A program made the translations under genes and the position numbers. A stretch of 64,000 bases of DNA, from positions 54,759-118,758 of the forward strand of contig NZ_JACXAE010000064.1 in NCBI RefSeq assembly GCF_014698965.1, written 5' to 3'. This document shows positions 17,656-25,893 of this stretch, piece after piece (the stretch's first letter is position 1; every line of letters starts with the position of its first letter). Source of the DNA: Iningainema tapete BLCC-T55 (GTDB taxonomy: Bacteria > Cyanobacteriota > Cyanobacteriia > Cyanobacteriales > Nostocaceae). The notes under the pieces are model-generated. The model saw only the letters and a program-made list of their open reading frames with translations, was not told the origin of the DNA and did not search any database.

Positions 17656-19632
17656 ATGCAAATTCAAAAACAAAATATTCATCGAAAAAAACAAATAAAA
17701 AGTTTATATATTCACCAACAATCTTTGCAACTTGACTTACAAAATGTGATTGCTGGTCAAACAGTTTTTTTAAAATTGGTACTGTTGCTGTTAATTGTAA
17801 TGCTTTGTTTCATAGCAGGTATCTTTGCCGGACTCGTTGGATGTATCACCAGTTTAAATATCATTGTAAAAGACATTGTGCGTTTGCCATTTATAGCAAT
17901 GGTATTAGTGGTATCAGCCGCAATAGCAACTGCAATTTTTCAAAATCTGAGCAAAAGTTTACTATTAGTGATTTCTAGCTTTTTTGCAGTAGTAATCGTT
18001 ATAGAGTTGATAGCTAAGTTTGATTTTATAGAACTTTCACATACATTTATACCAATGACTATTGTGGTTACTGCTTTTTGTTTAGGAAGTAGTAGTGTTA
18101 GCTTCTTTGTTATCCGTTTTATGATTGCACTAACGGATATTGTATTTAGTTACTCCATCTTGACCAAAATTCTGATTATTTCCACTCTCTTTCTCGCCGC
18201 TGTTGTTGGTTCTAGTACTGCCATCAATGTTGAGTTGCAAGCAAAAAACTCAGGGTTTAAAGAAGTTTTGTTATCATCTAACTTGCCCATAGTTATTACT
18301 GTCTGTGGCACTATATAAAGTTTGTGCTTAGCTTTGAGTGCATGGCTGTCGAACCGATTACGAGGTACACCTTGGAACTATCCAGGGCTGTTAAGATCTT
18401 GGGCACTTGCTGCTGGATCTTGGGGTGGTACATCTTTTTATAACCTAGATTTGAGCGAAGTCAACTTCAAAAATGCTAAGCTAGCTAACACTGATTTGAG
18501 AGCAAGAAAACTTTACCGAACTTGCTTTCAAGGTGTTACTGGATTGGAAAGAGCTAGAGTCGATAGTCGCTACCTAGACTTAGAAATTCCCAAGGTACAA
18601 AAACTCTTAACTCGTGGGTGTTCTGAAGATCCAGACTTTAGTAACTTGTGTTTGCGTGGCGCTTATCTTCAAGGAGCCGATTTGCGGCAGATGAAGTTGA
18701 TCGATACAGATTTAACTGGGGCAGATCTGAAAGATGCTGATCTACGTGGTAGTATCTTGGCTAATGCTCAAGTCATCGGCGTTGACTTTACAAATGCCAA
18801 CTTAACCGGAAGCTGTATACAAGATTGGAATGTCAACAGCCAGACTTGCTTTACTAACGTTCAATGTGATTACATCTACCGGAAATTGGATGACAAAGGA
18901 GAGCCAACCGATCGCTATCCAGTGGAGCGCAACTTTGAACCTAGAGAATTTGAATCTCTTTATCAAGAAGTTGGCAATGTGGTTGAGTTAGTTTTTAAAG
19001 AAGGAGTTAACTGGCGTGCTTTCGCTTTCACCCTACAAAAACTCCAGATAGAAGATGACGGTTTAGGATTAGAACTCAAAGGTATTGAGAAACGAGGGGA
19101 TCTTTGGGTGGTTAAGGTGACTCACCATGAGAACATCCCCTCTTTAGAAGTGGAGAAACGCCTTAGTGTCTATTATGAAGAGTTAAAGCAACTGCTGGCT
19201 ACAAAGGAACAGCAAATTAACAGTCTACTGGGAATTGCCGCAAACCAAGCAGAAGTAATCAAAGAATTCAGTCAACGTCCATTTGGTAATAGTTTCTTGA
19301 TTACTGGGAGTACTATTACTAACCTTGCTGGCTCTGGGCAAATTGAATATAATGAAGCTGCAGATCAAGTTCGCAGCATCATTGCCAATAGTTCTGAACC
19401 TGTTCAATTAACCAACACCATTAGGCTTCTGTTAGCTCAACTACAAGGACAGAGTGTTGCCACTACAGCAGAAACTCAGGCAGAACTAATTAAGCAAGTG
19501 CTTTTGAGTGAGGCGCAACAAGATACCATTTTTAAACAGTTTCTCCTCCAGCAAAGTCAGCAAATTACTCATGCAACATCAGAAGATGTGATCGCCACTG
19601 CTATTCAAGAAGCGATCGCACAACTTAGTTAA
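17656..19632 (+). pseudogene. Pentapeptide-repeat membrane protein with in-frame TAA
   Basis: One reading frame interrupted at TAA 18316-18318. The first part (220 residues) has five or six membrane helices (LVLLLLIVMLCFIAGIFAGL etc.). The frame then continues with another hydrophobic stretch, pentapeptide repeats (e.g. ADLKDADLRGSILANAQ), a beta-rich segment, a heptad-like helix, the motif ITGSTITNLAGSGQIEY (positions 327-343 of the second part) and a Gln-rich helical tail. Without the stop this is a single membrane-anchored pentapeptide protein of about 658 residues. The tail motif matches that of the CHAT protease. The second part may still be translated from TTG 18322. Confidence 0.7.
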
Positions 19633-19636
19633 ACAC

Positions 19637-19712
19637 CACAGGTGATAAAAAACGTTCCCAAATTGTTTCTTGACTTTTGACTTCCCCGAAGGAGCTGACG
19701 TGCCATAGAATT
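19637..19712 (-). pseudogene. Duplicated 5' fragment of the 11973-12884 methyltransferase gene
   Basis: The bases from 19638 repeat 12837-12872 (36 bases, ending TTGTTTCTTGAC) exactly, encoding QETIWERFLSPVV on the minus strand. A 26-base insertion follows, then GCCATAGAATTGTGTCA, which corresponds to the start-codon region at 12880-12896. Same orientation as the original, so the two copies are direct repeats bounding the 12.9-19.6 kb block. Confidence 0.8.
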
Positions 19713-19924
19713 GTGTCACCTGATGGGTTTATTTTCACTGTAATATTATTTACAAATTTTAATATATTTTTTGCCAAAATATACAGTCCTGCTAGGCTAC
19801 TCGATTGACATCGCTGAATTTTTGTATTACAGTTGTAGTACAAAAATAATATATTATGCATTGCGATCGCTTGAAATAGCTTACGCAATAGCACGTAATC
19901 TTACATTCAATCCAAAATTAAACT

Positions 19925-21106
19925 ATGCCTTACGAAGAATTAAAACTTTCAACTCCATCGCCTGTTTTATCTTGGGCGAATCACCCTTTGGGATCGGAAG
20001 AAACCAAGATGGCGAAAAATGTAGCATCACTGCCATTTGTGTTTAAACATGTAGCATTGATGCCAGATGTACATTTAGGAAAAGGTGCTTTAGTCGGTTC
20101 GGTAATTGCAACAAAAGAAGCCATTATTCCCGCTGCGATCGGTGTTGATATTGGTTGCGGGATGGTAGCAATTAAAACATCATTTACGGCTGACAAACTA
20201 GAAGGAAAGCTGAAAAAAATCCGTATGGATATTGAAGCAGCAATTCCTACTGGGTTCAACGAAAATAAAGACGTTGAAAAAAGTGTCACCAACTGGCAAG
20301 GGTGGCAAGACTTCAAAGACTTGCATCGTGGTGTGCATTCCTTGCAAGGTAAAGCAATGAAACAAATGGGTTCTCTCGGCGGAGGAAATCATTTTTTAGA
20401 AGTTTGCCTCGATACAGAGAATCAAGTTTGGCTGATGTTACATTCTGGCTCACGTAACATCGGTAATAATTTAGCTCAGTGTCATATTAACACTGCTAAG
20501 GAATTAGCAAAAATGGCAGAAAATCGCATGAGCGATCCTGATTTAGCTTATTTTGTTGCTGGTACGTCTGAATTTCAGGCATACTGGAACGATTTACAGT
20601 GGGCGCAGAATTATGCTAGTTTCAACCGTGAGGTGATGATGGCACGTTTTAAACGTATCATTGAAAAACATCTTGCAGGTGGTAAAGCGACTAAACCATT
20701 ATTGGAGGTAAATTGTCATCACAATTACGCTGAGAAGGAAGTACATTTTGGCGAGGATGTTTACGTAACTCGTAAAGGAGCAGTTCGCGCTCAGGAAGAA
20801 GACTATGGTATTATCCCTGGTTCAATGGGAGCAAAATCTTACATTGTTAAGGGTAAAGGTTGTGCTCATAGTTTTTGTAGTTGCTCTCATGGAGCAGGGC
20901 GTTTGCTATCTCGAAACAAAGCGAAGAATGTCTACACCCTCGATGATTTGATTGCACAAACCAAGGGGGTTGAGTGCCGTAAAGATCCAGATGTTTTGGA
21001 TGAAATTCCTGGTGCTTACAAACCAATTGATGAGGTAATGAACAATCAATCCGATCTTGTTGAAGTGGTAGCTACTTTGAAGCAAGTTGTGTGTGTCAAA
21101 GGTTGA
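19925..21106 (+). CDS. rtcB: RtcB RNA ligase, E. coli-type clade, 393 aa
   Basis: Joins 2',3'-cyclic phosphate or 3'-phosphate RNA ends to 5'-OH ends using GTP and Mn2+. Seen: metal Cys78 in VDIGCGM, GGGNHFLEV, MLHSGSRNIGN, CHHNYAEKE and the guanylylated His in CSCSHGAGRLLSR. The N-terminus and the KGxxxGSVI region follow E. coli RtcB, unlike the second RtcB at 26779. Start ATG. An AT-rich 290-base region upstream holds the methyltransferase scrap. Confidence 0.92.
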   Translation: MPYEELKLSTPSPVLSWANHPLGSEETKMAKNVASLPFVFKHVALMPDVHLGKGALVGSVIATKEAIIPAAIGVDIGCGMVAIKTSFTADKLEGKLKKIRMDIEAAIPTGFNENKDVEKSVTNWQGWQDFKDLHRGVHSLQGKAMKQMGSLGGGNHFLEVCLDTENQVWLMLHSGSRNIGNNLAQCHINTAKELAKMAENRMSDPDLAYFVAGTSEFQAYWNDLQWAQNYASFNREVMMARFKRIIEKHLAGGKATKPLLEVNCHHNYAEKEVHFGEDVYVTRKGAVRAQEEDYGIIPGSMGAKSYIVKGKGCAHSFCSCSHGAGRLLSRNKAKNVYTLDDLIAQTKGVECRKDPDVLDEIPGAYKPIDEVMNNQSDLVEVVATLKQVVCVKG

Positions 21107-21194
21107 TCATACAAATTATCAACTGTCCGGAACTTTCAGTTGTAGTTTAATAGCTAAAGTCTATTAAAATAGACTTATGGTTCTACAAGCTATG

Positions 21195-21223
21195 AGGCGG
21201 GGATTTCGCATCTCTGCCTTTTT
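21195..21223 (+). terminator. Rho-independent-type terminator after rtcB
   Basis: Stem AGGCGGGGAT / ATCTCTGCCT (two G-U pairs) with loop TTCGC, followed by TTTTT. Ninety bases after the rtcB stop. Confidence 0.6.
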
Positions 21224-21262
21224 CCGTGAGATTATTGAGCCATTTACAGTTATGCGCTAGTA

Positions 21263-21457
21263 ATGGCAGATTTTGGCGGTATTTCCCTCAAAGATTATGC
21301 CATAAATGTAGAGATGTTACATGTAACGTCTCTACAGCAATTTTTAGACATCGCTATTCAAATTGCCACTATTCTAGATGGGCTGCATAGAAATGGCGTG
21401 ATTCACAAGGACAACATTTGCCATCCAGATTCCAGTTGCACTAGGCTGAGGCTTTAG
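21263..21457 (+). pseudogene. Serine/threonine-kinase fragment
   Basis: MADFGGISLKDYA, then LQQFLDIAIQIATILDGLH and NGVIHKD match the alphaD-alphaE and catalytic-loop region of the large multi-domain cyanobacterial sensor kinases. Sequence diverges after HKDN and stops. A dispersed palindrome (21308-21335) is inserted between the two helices. The rest of the kinase is missing. Confidence 0.65.
21308..21335. repeat. Dispersed GTAGAGATG palindrome inside kinase remnant
   Basis: GTAGAGATGTTACATGTAAC plus GTCTCTAC, a 28-base palindrome of the same family as 28459-28486. It lies in frame within the kinase fragment. Confidence 0.75.
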
Positions 21458-21512
21458 AGATCAAACAGCAGTCCTCCTCTATGCAGCTTTTACACTTTTA
21501 TGTAAAGCTAAC

Positions 21513-21544
21513 TTGACACTATAGTAAAGTTACCTTTACTATAG
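21513..21544 (+). promoter_or_regulatory. Promoter with embedded palindromic operator
   Basis: TTGACA (21513-21518) and TACTAT (21537-21542) stand 18 bases apart. Between and over them lies a perfect inverted repeat with 11-base arms CTATAGTAAAG (21519-21529) and CTTTACTATAG (21534-21544) around TTAC. The arrangement suggests autorepression by the XRE domain of the gene downstream. Confidence 0.75.
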
Positions 21545-21587
21545 AAGGTGTAGCGGTAGGGAGCCATGCAGATGTATTTTGCAAGCT

Positions 21588-22778
21588 ATGAAAAACCGTC
21601 TACGTATTCTTAGAACAGAACTCAATTGGTCACAGGCGCAATTGGCAGAACGTCTGGGTGTAAGTCGTCAAACAGTTAACGCTTTAGAAACGGGTAAATA
21701 TGACCCTAGCTTGCCCCTAGCGAGCAAAATTGCCCAGCTTTTTGGCAGTCCAATTGAAACAATTTTTTTCCTCGATCCAATTCCAATGACTCCGATTTTT
21801 CAAGAAGGTTCTATGTTTGACAAATTTACTACACAAGCAAAGCACGTGATTATGCTTGCTCAAGACGAAGGTCGCCGTATGGGACATAATTTTGTTGGTA
21901 CTGAGCAGATTCTCTTGGGACTAGTTGTGGAAGAAACTAGCCTTGCTGCTAGGATTCTCAAATCTTATGGAGTAAAAATTGACAATGCCAGGAAGGAAGT
22001 AGAAAAAATTATCGGTCGTGGAAACGGAACCACAGCCTTAGAAATTCCCTTCACTCCCAGAGCTAAATCTGTCCTAGACTACTCTATAGAAGAATCTCGT
22101 CAACTTGGTCATAACTATGTTGGTACAGAACATCTTCTCCTTGGTTCTCTACGGGTAACAGATGGGGTTGCGGTTAGAGTGTTGGAAATCTTTGGAGTAG
22201 ATATTGAGAATATTAGGCAACAAGTGCTAGAAGAAATCACGCCCAAGATTGTCGAACCAGTAGTTATGCCAGGAACTAGTCGCGATCGCACTTCAAGTAA
22301 TGAAGAATATTTACCTCAAACAACCACCGATTTTACTTCTGGTGCAGTTAGCACTCGCTTTTGTGCGCTTTTGTCGAATTGGGTAGAGCCGCATAAGCTG
22401 GGATATGTTGTTGCCAACGGTGCAGGATTTCAATTACCCAATGGAGATGTACTTGCGCCGCAAATCTCTTTCTTCTCACGGGAACGCTTAAAGCGAGTTC
22501 CGCGTACATATCCTGAACTTGTGCCTAACTTAGTTGTCGAAATTAAATCTGCTTTTGACAGATTAACATTGATACAAGAGAAAGTCATGGGGTTTTTGCA
22601 AATAGGTGTAGAAGTAGCACTGCTAATTAACCCAGACGATCGCACTGTGGCTGTGTATAATCGGCATCAAAAGCCGATGATAACAATGCTGAGCGATGAT
22701 GACAAGCTGAACTTTCCAGAGTTATTACCTGGGTGGGAAGTTTCGGTATCTCAATTGTGGCCTGCTGTTTTAGATTGA
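21588..22778 (+). CDS. Fusion protein: XRE HTH, Clp N-domain, Uma2 nuclease, 396 aa
   Basis: Residues 1-66 are an XRE/Cro HTH (SQAQLAERLGVSRQTVNALE). Residues 77-220 are a double Clp_N repeat (FTTQAKHVIMLAQDE, HNFVGTEQILLGL, then HNYVGTEHLLLGSL), the substrate/adaptor-binding domain of ClpC. Residues 250-396 are a Uma2/DUF820 PD-(D/E)xK domain with Asp287 (NGDVLAPQIS), Glu318 and Lys320 (LVVEIKS). All three parts keep their key residues. Start ATG 21588, not the in-frame TTG at 21579. Followed after 52 bases by a second Uma2 gene. Possible roles are regulated nuclease or Clp-linked stress sensor; function is unknown. Confidence 0.85.
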   Translation: MKNRLRILRTELNWSQAQLAERLGVSRQTVNALETGKYDPSLPLASKIAQLFGSPIETIFFLDPIPMTPIFQEGSMFDKFTTQAKHVIMLAQDEGRRMGHNFVGTEQILLGLVVEETSLAARILKSYGVKIDNARKEVEKIIGRGNGTTALEIPFTPRAKSVLDYSIEESRQLGHNYVGTEHLLLGSLRVTDGVAVRVLEIFGVDIENIRQQVLEEITPKIVEPVVMPGTSRDRTSSNEEYLPQTTTDFTSGAVSTRFCALLSNWVEPHKLGYVVANGAGFQLPNGDVLAPQISFFSRERLKRVPRTYPELVPNLVVEIKSAFDRLTLIQEKVMGFLQIGVEVALLINPDDRTVAVYNRHQKPMITMLSDDDKLNFPELLPGWEVSVSQLWPAVLD

Positions 22779-22830
22779 AAGAAGAATTGGTAGGTTTTCC
22801 TGCCAGCCCTAAAAAAGAGGAGGCTCGCGC

Positions 22831-23397
22831 ATGGTACAAACACCTGCAAAAACACTTACTCTGGAAGAGTTTCTCAAACTGCCAGAAACTAAGCCTGCTT
22901 GTGAATACTTCAACGGTCAAATTATCCAAAAACCTATGCCCCAAGGGAAGCACAGTAAGTTACAAGGTAAGCTAGTTACTGCTATTAACGAAGTAGTGGA
23001 AGCTAAACAAATTGCCATTGCTTTCCCAGAATTGCGATGTACCTTTGGCGGACGTTCTATCGTGCCAGATGTGGCAGTGTTTGCTTGGGATAGAATACCC
23101 CTTGATGAAAATGGGGATGTTGCCAATGTATTTCCGGCGGCTCCCGATTGGACGATTGAAATTCTTTCTCCAGATCAAAGTCAAACAAAAGTCACCGGGA
23201 ATATCCTACACTGTCTTAATCACGGTAGCTCCTTAGGCTGGTTAATTGACCCAGATGAACGCTCAGTGCTAGTTTACCCACCAAAACAACAACCGCAACT
23301 GTTGCAAAAAGAAGCGGACGTACTACTCGTTCCCGACTTGGTAGCATTGCAACTTACAGTGGGGGATTTGTTTGCTTGGTTGAAGGTAGGAAAGTAG
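22831..23397 (+). CDS. Uma2-family (DUF820) PD-(D/E)xK protein, 188 aa
   Basis: Typical Uma2 layout: TLEEFLKLPETKPACEYFNG, PDVAVFAWDRIP (metal Asp), WTIEILSPDQS (Glu) and YPPKQQPQLL. Good AGAGGAGG site before ATG. Probably co-transcribed with the fusion gene. Uma2 proteins are abundant in cyanobacteria and their substrate is unknown. The Lys of the ExK triad is replaced as in most members. Confidence 0.88.
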   Translation: MVQTPAKTLTLEEFLKLPETKPACEYFNGQIIQKPMPQGKHSKLQGKLVTAINEVVEAKQIAIAFPELRCTFGGRSIVPDVAVFAWDRIPLDENGDVANVFPAAPDWTIEILSPDQSQTKVTGNILHCLNHGSSLGWLIDPDERSVLVYPPKQQPQLLQKEADVLLVPDLVALQLTVGDLFAWLKVGK

Positions 23398-23467
23398 AGA
23401 TATGGCATTCATCTGTCGGCTCTCGCTCTCGCTTTCGTTCCCATGCTCAGCAGCCTCTCGCCTCTCG

Positions 23468-23512
23468 TTCCCATGCTCAGCATGGGAATGCAGTTCAGGA
23501 GGCTCCGCCTCC
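23468..23512. repeat. Pair of small palindromes
   Basis: TTCCCATG-CTCAG-CATGGGAA (23468-23488) and GGAGGC-TCC-GCCTCC (23498-23512), with a partial second copy of the first at about 23438-23452. These are cyanobacterial dispersed palindromes. They lie in the open frame upstream of the methyltransferase start and rule out the longer ORF start. Confidence 0.75.
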
Positions 23513-23534
23513 CTTTAATCACGTTCAACCAAAC

Positions 23535-24341
23535 ATGAATTACAAACAGCAACTGCTTGCCGACTTCAATTCCAGAACCAACTACGACTCCGGCAGATTT
23601 TATGCTCCTGTTGCCAATCGTTTGATTGAATTTGCCAACATGCAAACCGGACAACAAGTTTTAGATGTAGCAACTGGCACTGGTATAGTTGCACTTTCTG
23701 CTGCCCAAATAGTTGGTGCTTCAGGCAAAGTCATCGGCGTGGATATTTCGGCAGGAATGCTTAGCTATGCAAAACAAAAGCTAGCGGCTACAGGTTTAGA
23801 AAATGTTGAATTTATAGAAGCAGATGCAGAGCATTTAAAGTTTAGTGACAACAGTTTTGATAGGATATTATGTTCTTTAGCAATTTGCTATTTAACTGAT
23901 ATACCTGCTGCTTTGCAGCAATGGTATCGTTTTTTAAAACCGGGTGCAATGGTGGCGTTTAATGCTTGGGCAGAAACAGCTTTCCCTCCTTCTGTTTTAT
24001 TTAGGCAAGTGGCACAAAGGTATGGTATAGAAATTCCTAACCCAAATGAACCGCTTGGCACTCTTGAAAGGTGTTATCAACTTTTACAACAGATAGGTTT
24101 TAAAGATATTGAAGTGCAATCTGAGCAGTTTGGTTGGTATTTTACCCCTGATACTAAGACTGCTGAGGATATATGGAATATCAATTCTCAAAACGTTTTT
24201 GGCTCTCAAGTATTCCAACTATCTGCTGATAAATTACAGCAATGTAAAACTGAATATATAGCAGAAATTCAAGCTTTGCCGATAACAGAAAAAGGAGCTT
24301 GGTGTGATGCTAAAATCTTTTTTGTAAGAGCAAGGTTGTGA
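23535..24341 (+). CDS. SAM-dependent methyltransferase, UbiE/MenG-like, 268 aa
   Basis: Motif I VLDVATGTGIVALSAAQI, VIGVDISAGML, post-I IEADAEHLKFSDNSFDRIL and CSLAICYLTDI. Start ATG 23535 gives MNYKQQLLADF, with the upstream open frame consisting of dispersed repeats. Its stop overlaps the GNAT start by one base (TGATG). Substrate not identifiable. Confidence 0.85.
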   Translation: MNYKQQLLADFNSRTNYDSGRFYAPVANRLIEFANMQTGQQVLDVATGTGIVALSAAQIVGASGKVIGVDISAGMLSYAKQKLAATGLENVEFIEADAEHLKFSDNSFDRILCSLAICYLTDIPAALQQWYRFLKPGAMVAFNAWAETAFPPSVLFRQVAQRYGIEIPNPNEPLGTLERCYQLLQQIGFKDIEVQSEQFGWYFTPDTKTAEDIWNINSQNVFGSQVFQLSADKLQQCKTEYIAEIQALPITEKGAWCDAKIFFVRARL

Positions 24342-24805
24342 TGATGGTTCACTTCCGAGATTGCACAAAGAGTGATTTTCCCACGTTACAAAACCACGTA
24401 TTTTCTCTTTACCAAGAAGATCCACCAACTATGGGAATGAACTCAGAAAAAATTCAGAATACTTTCCGAGAATTTACTTTAAAACCTGAAAAGGGACGCA
24501 TCATAGTCTTTGACAAGGACAATGTAGTTATTGGCTATGCAATCCTAGTCTTCTTTTGGAGTAACGAGTATGGAGGCGATTTTATTGAAATAGATGAACT
24601 TTTTGTGCAGGAAGACTATCGAGGTTGTGGCGTCGGCACGGCATTCTTTCAATGGTTAAAAGAAACATGGAGTGGAAAAGCTGTCGCCCTTGCGCTTCAA
24701 GCTACTCCATCCAACGATCGCGCAGTGGCTTTTTATCAGCGCATGGGCTTTCGGGCTTCTCCAAACCGTCACTTAATGAAACTGTTGGTAACCTCCAAAG
24801 ATTGA
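24341..24805 (+). CDS. GNAT-family N-acetyltransferase, 154 aa
   Basis: Acetyl-CoA-binding motif A is IDELFVQEDYRGCGVGTAF, followed by motif B SNDRAVAFYQRMGF. Full-length single GNAT domain. Start ATG 24341 (or ATG 24344, or GTG 24338) overlaps the upstream methyltransferase stop, so the two are coupled. Acceptor unknown. Confidence 0.85.
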   Translation: MMVHFRDCTKSDFPTLQNHVFSLYQEDPPTMGMNSEKIQNTFREFTLKPEKGRIIVFDKDNVVIGYAILVFFWSNEYGGDFIEIDELFVQEDYRGCGVGTAFFQWLKETWSGKAVALALQATPSNDRAVAFYQRMGFRASPNRHLMKLLVTSKD

Positions 24806-24818
24806 TAGCAGATGCTTA

Positions 24819-25169
24819 CTACCAACCACCGGAGTTGTTACTACCACCGAAGGAGTTGTTACGAGCAATTTCATCGGGATTAACACCACCCGCGAATATG
24901 TTCCAGAAGTTTTCACCAGCAAAGGGGTTGACAGCCTGGGAATTGCCACCACTACCACTACCGAAGGGGCTTGAACCACCACTACCACCACCGAAGGGGC
25001 TTGAACCATCACCGTAACTACTGCTGTCAATATTGCCAAATATGTCTTGTGGTCCGTCTACGCCTTCTATGTCAAGCAAACGATCAAAGGGACCAAGTTG
25101 GGGTCTTGAGTTACTATTGGAACCACCATCAAAGCTATAGCTATAGGAGCTACCAGTTAATTCGTCCAT
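24819..25169 (-). CDS. Gly/Ser-rich repetitive small protein, 116 aa
   Basis: Good GGAGGA ribosome site before ATG. Low-complexity sequence with SSPFGGGSGG and SSPFGSGSGG repeats encoded by a tandem DNA repeat (about 24955-25010), then NPFAGENFWNIFAGG, ending NNSGGW. No signal peptide, double-Gly leader or catalytic motif. Ends 13 bases from the convergent GNAT gene. Family not recognised. Confidence 0.65.
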   Translation of the reverse strand: MDELTGSSYSYSFDGGSNSNSRPQLGPFDRLLDIEGVDGPQDIFGNIDSSSYGDGSSPFGGGSGGSSPFGSGSGGNSQAVNPFAGENFWNIFAGGVNPDEIARNNSFGGSNNSGGW

Positions 25170-25379
25170 GCTGTTTGTCCTCCACTATATATTTTGGGAA
25201 CTAATGCCCCTAAACATGAAGGTACACTCTAATTATCGGTAGTCGCATTACCATATTTTTTGATTATTTGACTTTTGTTTATAGAAAAATTAATGGCATT
25301 TTATAAATTTATAAATTACTAGATAAAACTTGACACTAGATGATACATCCGATACATCAAATTTGACAAAGCTGATCGA

Positions 25380-25811
25380 CTAAATATCTAGGATTACCAT
25401 TGCCGTCCAACCGTCACTGGTTTTTTCTAGTTGGAAGCGATGTAAGGTGACAGCTTTGACATCTACCCGTTGTTGGTGGCGGGAGCGATCGAGTTTTTCT
25501 CCTTGAAGTACAGCACTTAGCTGGTGGTTGCCATTTTTCTCTTCAAACTGAATTTGCTGTGCTCGTAGCAGCAGTAGTTCGCTGTCTTTGTAGTAAACCA
25601 ATTCTTGAAGAAAATTGAATAGCAATAAGTCTAATGCATCATCTTCCAAACTAAAGGTTCGTGTAACATTTGGTTCTATTGAATCCAAATCTTCAATCAT
25701 CACGTTTATGGTTGCATCACCTGCTGCTGCAAAAACTTCCGGCAAATCTTTTCCAGTTGCACGAAAGGCAATATCAGCGGTGGCAATATCTTCAAGAAAT
25801 TCGTAGGGCAT
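25380..25811 (-). CDS. Archease, RtcB-activating protein, 143 aa
   Basis: Archease fold: MPYEFLEDIATADIAFRATG (conserved Asp of DxxF), VMIEDLDSIE, DLLLFNFLQELVYYKDSE and VKAVTLHRFQL, ending TAMVILDI. Archease promotes RtcB guanylylation and multiple turnover. Third gene of the rtcB-GTPase-archease unit, separated from the GTPase gene by 82 bases that hold a palindrome. Confidence 0.9.
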   Translation of the reverse strand: MPYEFLEDIATADIAFRATGKDLPEVFAAAGDATINVMIEDLDSIEPNVTRTFSLEDDALDLLLFNFLQELVYYKDSELLLLRAQQIQFEEKNGNHQLSAVLQGEKLDRSRHQQRVDVKAVTLHRFQLEKTSDGWTAMVILDI

Positions 25812-25845
25812 AATATGAATTTACTAATATTGCATGACAATTATA

Positions 25846-25890
25846 TCCCCCCTCCTGTGTCCCCCTTAAAAAGGGGGGTTGGGGGGTTCA
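25846..25890. repeat. C-rich/G-rich palindrome
   Basis: CCCCCCTCCTGTGTCCCCCTT then AAAAAGGGGGGTTGGGGGG. Same kind as the in-frame insert in acnB. Between the GTPase and archease genes. Confidence 0.7.
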
Positions 25891-25893
25891 TAG

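Noticed and set aside
19625..19894. Minus-strand 89-codon frame as a gene
   Set aside because: Only its last ~17 codons resemble protein, and those are the duplicated methyltransferase scrap; the rest is AT-rich intergenic sequence.
24819..25169. Gly-rich protein as a third RiPP precursor
   Set aside because: No Nif11-type leader, no double-Gly cleavage site, and 16 kb from the nearest cluster gene.
24971..25204. Plus-strand frame rich in His and Tyr
   Set aside because: Antisense shadow of the Gly/Ser-rich gene, with no ribosome site.
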